The position numbers and the translations under genes were made by a program. From positions 496,001 to 560,000 of the forward strand of contig NZ_JBBGZW010000001.1 in assembly GCF_037479095.1 (NCBI RefSeq): a stretch of DNA of 64,000 nt, in the 5' to 3' direction. This DNA comes from Pantoea nemavictus. GTDB taxonomy: Bacteria > Pseudomonadota > Gammaproteobacteria > Enterobacterales > Enterobacteriaceae. The notes below the pieces were generated by a model, which was given only the letters and a program-made list of their open reading frames with translations, ran no database searches and was not told where the DNA came from. Below, one piece after another: positions 59,157 through 64,000 of the stretch (positions are counted from its first letter, which is position 1; each line of letters opens with the position of its first letter).

Positions 59157-62100
59157 TGCAGGTGATGCCTCCAGACTCAAGCGGCGGCCCATCACGCCAG
59201 TTTATTCTGCGCCCGGTCGCCACCACGCTATTAATGATCGCCATTCTGTTGGCGGGCGTGCTCGGCTACCGTTTTCTGCCGGTCTCCGCGCTGCCGGAAG
59301 TTGATTACCCGACGATTCAGGTGGTGACGCTCTATCCCGGCGCCAGCCCGGATGTCGTCACGTCGTCAATCACCGCGCCGCTGGAACGCCAGTTTGGCCA
59401 GATGTCCGGCCTGAAACAGATGGCGTCGCAGAGTTCGGGCGGCGCGTCGGTAGTCACATTGCAGTTCCAGCTGACGCTGCCATTGGACGTCGCCGAACAG
59501 GAAGTGCAGGCGGCAATCAACTCTGCCACCAATCTGCTGCCCAGCGATCTGCCTAATCCGCCGGTTTATAGCAAAGTAAACCCAGCCGATCCGCCGATCA
59601 TGACGCTGGCCGTCACCACCACCAGCATGCCGCTCACGCAGGTGCAGGACATGGTAGAAACCCGCGTGGCGCAGAAAATTTCGCAGGTCTCTGGCGTCGG
59701 TTTAGTCACGCTGTCGGGTGGACAACGTCCAGCGGTGCGCGTGAAGATGAACACGCAAGCGCTGGCAGCACTCGGCTTGACCAGCGAATCGGTGCGTACC
59801 GCCATCACCAATGGCAACGTCAACTCGGCGAAAGGCAGTCTCGACGGCCCAACGCGCTCGATTACGCTGTCGGCCAACGACCAGATGACCTCAGCGGAAG
59901 AGTATCGCCAGCTGATCATCAGCTATAACAACGGCGCGCCGGTGCGGCTGGGCGATGTCGCCACCATTGAGCAAGGAGCCGAGAACAGCTGGCTCGGCGC
60001 CTGGGCTAACCGCCAGCCGGCGATTGTACTGAACGTGCAGCGCCAGCCCGGCGCCAACATTATCGCCACCGCCGACAATATCCGCGCCATGTTGCCTGGA
60101 CTTACCGCCACGCTGCCAAAATCGGTGGATGTGAAACTGCTTACCGACCGCACCACCAACATCCGCGCCTCCGTCAGTGATACGCAGCACGAACTGATGC
60201 TGGCGATGGGTTTGGTGGTGATGATCATTTATCTGTTCCTGCGTAACGTGCCGGCGACCATTATTCCTGCGGTCGCTGTACCGCTGTCGCTGGTCGGCAC
60301 CTTTGCCGCGATGTATTTTCTCGGCTTCTCGATTAACAATCTGACGCTAATGGCGCTGACCATCGCCACCGGTTTTGTCGTCGATGACGCCATCGTGGTA
60401 ATTGAGAACATCTCACGCTATATCGAAAAAGGCGAAAAGCCGCTAACGGCGGCGCTGAAAGGCGCAGGCGAGATTGGTTTCACCATTATCTCCCTCACCT
60501 TCTCGCTGATTGCCGTGCTGATCCCGCTGCTGTTTATGGGCGATGTGATTGGTCGCCTGTTCCGCGAATTCGCCGTCACGCTGGCGGTGGCGATTTTGAT
60601 CTCCGCCGTGGTGTCGCTGACGCTGACGCCAATGATGTGCGCGCGCATGTTAAGCGCTGAATCGCTGCGCAAGCAGAACCGCTTCTCACGCGCTAGCGAA
60701 GCGATGTTTGATCGCATTATTGCCCAATATGGTCGCGGTTTAACGCGCGTGCTGCTGCATCCGTGGATCACGCTGTCGGTGGCGCTCGGCACCTTGCTGA
60801 TCACCGTGCTGCTGTGGATTGTCATTCCGAAAGGCTTCTTCCCGCAGCAGGATAACAGCATTATTCAGGGCACCCTGCAGGCACCGCAGTCAGTTTCTTA
60901 CGCCAACATGTCTGAGCGCACGCGCGATGTCGCGTCGATCATCATGAAAGATCCGGCGGTACAGAGCATGACGTCGTTTGTGGGCGTCGATGGCACCAAC
61001 GCCGCGCTGAATAGCGCACGCCTGCAGATCAACCTCAAGCCGTTAAATGAGCGCGACGATCGTATCCCGGCGGTGCAACAGCGTCTGCAACAGGCGTTGG
61101 CCAAAGTGCCGGGCATCTCGCTGTGGCTGCAACCGGTGCAGGATCTAACCATTGATACCCAGGCGAGCCGCACACCGTACCAATTCACGCTGCAATCGGG
61201 CTCGCTGGAGTCGCTGAGTTTGTGGGTGCCGAAACTGCTGGAACAGCTCAACACGCTGCCGCAACTGCGCGACGTCAGCAGTGACTGGCAGGATCAAGGG
61301 CTGGAAGCCTTTGTGCGCGTCGATCGCGACAGCGCCAGCCGGTTGGGTATCAGCATGGCCGACGTCGATAACGCGCTGTATAACGCCTTTGGCCAGCGAT
61401 TGATCTCCACCATTTACACACAGGCCAACCAGTATCGCGTGGTGCTGGAGCAGAACAACGATGCTACGCTAGGTCTGGCGAGCCTCGACGGCATTCGCCT
61501 GACCAGCAGCGACGGCGGCAGCGTGCCGTTGAGCGCCATCGCCCAGATTGAGGAGCGTCACGCCGCTTTGAGCATCAACCACCTCGATCAGTTTCCGTCG
61601 GCGACTTTCTCGTTTGACGTCGCAGACGGCTATTCGTTGGGCGATGCGGTGAAAGCGGTGAGCGCGGCGGAAGATCAGGTCGGTATGCCAGCGGAAATGA
61701 TGACGCAGTTCCAGGGCAGCACGCTGGCCTTTGAAGCGGCATTGTCCAGCACCGTGTGGCTGATCGTTGCCGCCGTGGTGGCGATGTATATCGTGCTCGG
61801 CGTGCTGTATGAGAGCTTTATCCATCCCATCACCATTCTTTCAACCTTGCCGACTGCGGGTGTCGGCGCGCTGCTGGCGCTGATGCTGAGCGGCAACGAG
61901 CTGGATATCATCGCCATCATTGGCATTATCTTGCTGATCGGTATCGTGAAGAAAAACGCCATCATGATGATCGACTTCGCGCTGGCGGCGGAACGTGAGC
62001 AAGGCATGCCGCCGCGCGAGGCGATTTATCAGGCGTGCTTGCTGCGTTTCCGTCCCATCCTGATGACCACATTGGCGGCGCTGCTCGGTGCGTTGCCGCT

Positions 62101-62278
62101 GATGCTGAGTACCGGCGTCGGCGCGGAACTGCGCCGTCCATTAGGTATTGCGATGGTCGGCGGTTTGGTGGTGAGTCAGGTTTTGACGCTGTTCACCACA
62201 CCGGTGATCTATCTGCTGTTCGATCGTCTCGCCCATGCCACGCGCCGTCGCTTTAAGCGCTCGGAGGCGCAGCCGTGA
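59156..62278 (+). CDS. mdtB: RND multidrug efflux pump subunit MdtB
   Basis: A 1040-residue inner-membrane RND transporter with 12 membrane segments and two large periplasmic loops. It forms a mixed trimer with MdtC in E. coli. [20 protein letters not shown] is TM1. TM4 has [16 protein letters not shown], with the Asp pair of the proton relay. [12 protein letters not shown] and the later TM block ([18 protein letters not shown]) are family hallmarks. Start and stop overlap neighbours by one and four bases. Substrates in E. coli include bile salts and novobiocin; they are not tested here. Confidence 0.95.
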   Translation: MQVMPPDSSGGPSRQFILRPVATTLLMIAILLAGVLGYRFLPVSALPEVDYPTIQVVTLYPGASPDVVTSSITAPLERQFGQMSGLKQMASQSSGGASVVTLQFQLTLPLDVAEQEVQAAINSATNLLPSDLPNPPVYSKVNPADPPIMTLAVTTTSMPLTQVQDMVETRVAQKISQVSGVGLVTLSGGQRPAVRVKMNTQALAALGLTSESVRTAITNGNVNSAKGSLDGPTRSITLSANDQMTSAEEYRQLIISYNNGAPVRLGDVATIEQGAENSWLGAWANRQPAIVLNVQRQPGANIIATADNIRAMLPGLTATLPKSVDVKLLTDRTTNIRASVSDTQHELMLAMGLVVMIIYLFLRNVPATIIPAVAVPLSLVGTFAAMYFLGFSINNLTLMALTIATGFVVDDAIVVIENISRYIEKGEKPLTAALKGAGEIGFTIISLTFSLIAVLIPLLFMGDVIGRLFREFAVTLAVAILISAVVSLTLTPMMCARMLSAESLRKQNRFSRASEAMFDRIIAQYGRGLTRVLLHPWITLSVALGTLLITVLLWIVIPKGFFPQQDNSIIQGTLQAPQSVSYANMSERTRDVASIIMKDPAVQSMTSFVGVDGTNAALNSARLQINLKPLNERDDRIPAVQQRLQQALAKVPGISLWLQPVQDLTIDTQASRTPYQFTLQSGSLESLSLWVPKLLEQLNTLPQLRDVSSDWQDQGLEAFVRVDRDSASRLGISMADVDNALYNAFGQRLISTIYTQANQYRVVLEQNNDATLGLASLDGIRLTSSDGGSVPLSAIAQIEERHAALSINHLDQFPSATFSFDVADGYSLGDAVKAVSAAEDQVGMPAEMMTQFQGSTLAFEAALSSTVWLIVAAVVAMYIVLGVLYESFIHPITILSTLPTAGVGALLALMLSGNELDIIAIIGIILLIGIVKKNAIMMIDFALAAEREQGMPPREAIYQACLLRFRPILMTTLAALLGALPLMLSTGVGAELRRPLGIAMVGGLVVSQVLTLFTTPVIYLLFDRLAHATRRRFKRSEAQP

Positions 62279-64000
62279 AGTTTTTCGCGCTGTTTATCCA
62301 TCGCCCGGTCGCCACGACGTTGCTGACGCTGGCGATTGCGCTGGCCGGTATTCTTGGCTTCCGCCTGCTGCCGGTGGCGCCGCTGCCGCAGCTGGATTTC
62401 CCGGTGATTTTGGTCTCTGCATCGTTGCCTGGCGCATCCCCGGAAACCATGGCGGCCTCAGTGGCGACGCCGCTGGAGCGTTCACTCGGGCGCATTGCCG
62501 GCGTCAGCGAAATGACCTCCACCAGCTCGCTGGGCAGCACGCGCATCATTCTGGTGTTCGATTTCGATCGTGATATCAACGGCGCGGCACGCGATGTACA
62601 GGCGGCGATTAACGCGGCACAAAGCCTGTTGCCGACCGGCATGCCCAGCCGCCCCAGCTATCGCAAAGCCAACCCGTCCGATGCGCCGATCATGATTCTG
62701 ACGCTAACATCAGACATTTATAATCCCGGTCAGCTGTATGATTACGCCTCAACGCAGCTGGCGCAGAAGCTGTCGCAGATTGAAGGCGTGGGCGATGTAA
62801 CGGTCGGCGGCAGTTCGCTGCCCGCGGTGCGCGTGGAACTCAATCCGCAGGCGCTGTTTAATCAGGGCGTCTCGCTGGATGCGGTGCGCACCGCCATCAG
62901 CAATGCCAACCAGCGCCGTCCACAGGGCGCCATTGATGATGTGCAGCAGCGCTGGCAGCTGCGCACCAACGGTGAATTACAAACTGCCAGCGAGTATCAG
63001 CCGCTGGTGGTGCACTACAACAACGGTGCGGCGGTGCGGCTCAGCGATGTCGCAAATGTGCAGGATTCGGTGCAGGACGTGCGCAACGCCGGTATGACCA
63101 ACGGTAAAGCGGCGGTGCTGCTGGTGGTGCGCAAATCGCCGGAAGCCAACATCATTGATACCGTCGATCGCATTCGTGGCGAATTGCCGGAACTGCATGA
63201 GGTGATTCCTGCCGCTATCGACCTGCAAATTGCTCAGGATCGCTCGCCCACCATTCGCGCTTCGCTGCATGAAGTGGAGCAGTCGCTGATCATCGCCGTG
63301 GCGCTGGTGATTCTGGTGGTGTTTGCCTTCCTGCGCGACTGGCGCGCCACGCTGATCCCCGCCGCTGCCGTGCCGGTGTCGCTGATTGGCACCTTCGCCG
63401 CCATGTATCTGTGCGGGTTCAGCCTGAATAACCTGTCGCTGATGGCGTTAACCATCGCCACCGGTTTTGTCGTCGATGATGCAATTGTGGTGCTGGAGAA
63501 TATTGCGCGCCACGTTGAAGCGGGCATGAAGCCGTTACAGGCGGCGCTAACCGGCGTGCGCGAAGTGGGTTTCACCGTGCTGTCGATGAGCCTGTCGCTG
63601 ATTGCGGTGTTCCTGCCGCTGCTGATGATTGGCGGCATTATTGGCCGCTTCTTCTCGGAGTTTGCCATCACGCTATCAGTGGCGATTCTCATCTCGCTGT
63701 TTATCTCGGTCACGCTGACACCGATGATGTGCGCCTACCTGCTTAAACCGCAGGTCAAGCGTAGCCAGCCGCGCACGCGCGGTTTCGGCAAACTGTTGAT
63801 GAAAGTGCAAAACGGTTACGCGCGCTCGCTCGGCTGGGTGCTGAATCACGCCATTTGGGTGTTGATGCTACTGCTCGGCACCGTGGCGCTCACCGTCTGG
63901 CTGTTTATCTCGATCCCGAAAACCTTTATGCCTGAGCAAGATACCGGCCGCTTACAAGGATTTATTTCGGCGGACCAGAGCATTTCGTTCCAGGCGATGC
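62275..64000 (+). CDS. mdtC: RND multidrug efflux pump subunit MdtC, N-terminal part (3' end outside window)
   Basis: The first 575 codons of MdtC, open to the window end; the whole protein should be about 1025 residues. It starts at GTG in a GTGA overlap with the mdtB stop and reads [19 protein letters not shown]4 has [19 protein letters not shown], with the Asp pair. It closely follows the MdtC pattern ([20 protein letters not shown]). In E. coli the proton-conducting and drug-binding roles differ between MdtB and MdtC in the heterotrimer. Confidence 0.95.
   Translation, partial: MKFFALFIHRPVATTLLTLAIALAGILGFRLLPVAPLPQLDFPVILVSASLPGASPETMAASVATPLERSLGRIAGVSEMTSTSSLGSTRIILVFDFDRDINGAARDVQAAINAAQSLLPTGMPSRPSYRKANPSDAPIMILTLTSDIYNPGQLYDYASTQLAQKLSQIEGVGDVTVGGSSLPAVRVELNPQALFNQGVSLDAVRTAISNANQRRPQGAIDDVQQRWQLRTNGELQTASEYQPLVVHYNNGAAVRLSDVANVQDSVQDVRNAGMTNGKAAVLLVVRKSPEANIIDTVDRIRGELPELHEVIPAAIDLQIAQDRSPTIRASLHEVEQSLIIAVALVILVVFAFLRDWRATLIPAAAVPVSLIGTFAAMYLCGFSLNNLSLMALTIATGFVVDDAIVVLENIARHVEAGMKPLQAALTGVREVGFTVLSMSLSLIAVFLPLLMIGGIIGRFFSEFAITLSVAILISLFISVTLTPMMCAYLLKPQVKRSQPRTRGFGKLLMKVQNGYARSLGWVLNHAIWVLMLLLGTVALTVWLFISIPKTFMPEQDTGRLQGFISADQSISFQAM

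Overview
The window looks like a chromosomal segment of an Erwiniaceae bacterium, most probably Pantoea. The evidence is a complete enterobacterial-type his operon, an ams/wce (amylovoran/stewartan-like) exopolysaccharide locus, and the E. coli-like order yegH-asmA-dcd-udk-yegE-yegD-mdtABC.

Layout. (1) 1-6505, plus strand: the 3' end of hisG, then hisD-C-B-H-A-F-IE as one tightly overlapping operon. (2) 6506-10825, plus strand: three 20-bp palindromes spaced exactly 41 bp apart, then a toxin-first hipA-hipB pair whose 3' end overlaps a yeaK-type tRNA deacylase gene. An orphan amino-acid binding protein and an M14-family deacylase follow. (3) 10859-26603, minus strand: an AT-rich O-antigen cluster, transcribed wzx-pseC-pseF-pseG-pseH-pseI-glycosyltransferase-wzy-fnlA-fnlB-fnlC-wbuB-wbuC, then gnd and wzzB. 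A JUMPstart/ops leader lies at about 26.76 kb. (4) 27140-29095, minus strand: galE and galF. (5) 29433-44490, minus strand: the exopolysaccharide locus, transcribed wceG-wza-wzb-wzc-(terminator)-GT2-(terminator)-GT2-GT4-wceF-wceJ-wceK-wzx. Its long leader at 44.5-45.28 kb carries a perfect ops element and a candidate RcsAB site. (6) 45282-64000: yegH, asmA, dcd, udk, a PAP2-like gene, a GGDEF protein (dgcE-like, no EAL), yegD, an OprB-type porin, an aldo/keto reductase, and mdtA-mdtB-mdtC with mdtC cut by the window end.

How the parts work together. The O-antigen genes imply a repeat unit containing L-FucNAc and pseudaminic acid (Pse). Five of the six Pse genes are present. The missing one, pseB, makes the same 4-keto-L-arabino sugar nucleotide that FnlA makes as its first product, so FnlA may feed both branches. 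With only two glycosyltransferases plus WecA (outside the window), a three-sugar unit is the simplest prediction. The exopolysaccharide locus has an initiating transferase, export and chain-length machinery, three to four later transferases, a pyruvyltransferase-like protein, a tailspike-like glycanase and a flippase. It has no Wzy polymerase where amsC/wceL normally sits. That gap holds only a terminator and a REP pair.

Points most worth following up are the hipA-hipB-yeaK arrangement with phased operators, the shared FnlA/PseB step, two G8 tracts in the O-antigen flippase gene, the HP/S-motif transferase proposed to add Pse, and the missing exopolysaccharide polymerase. Family assignments come from reading the protein sequences and comparing them with remembered family features. 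No database search was run.
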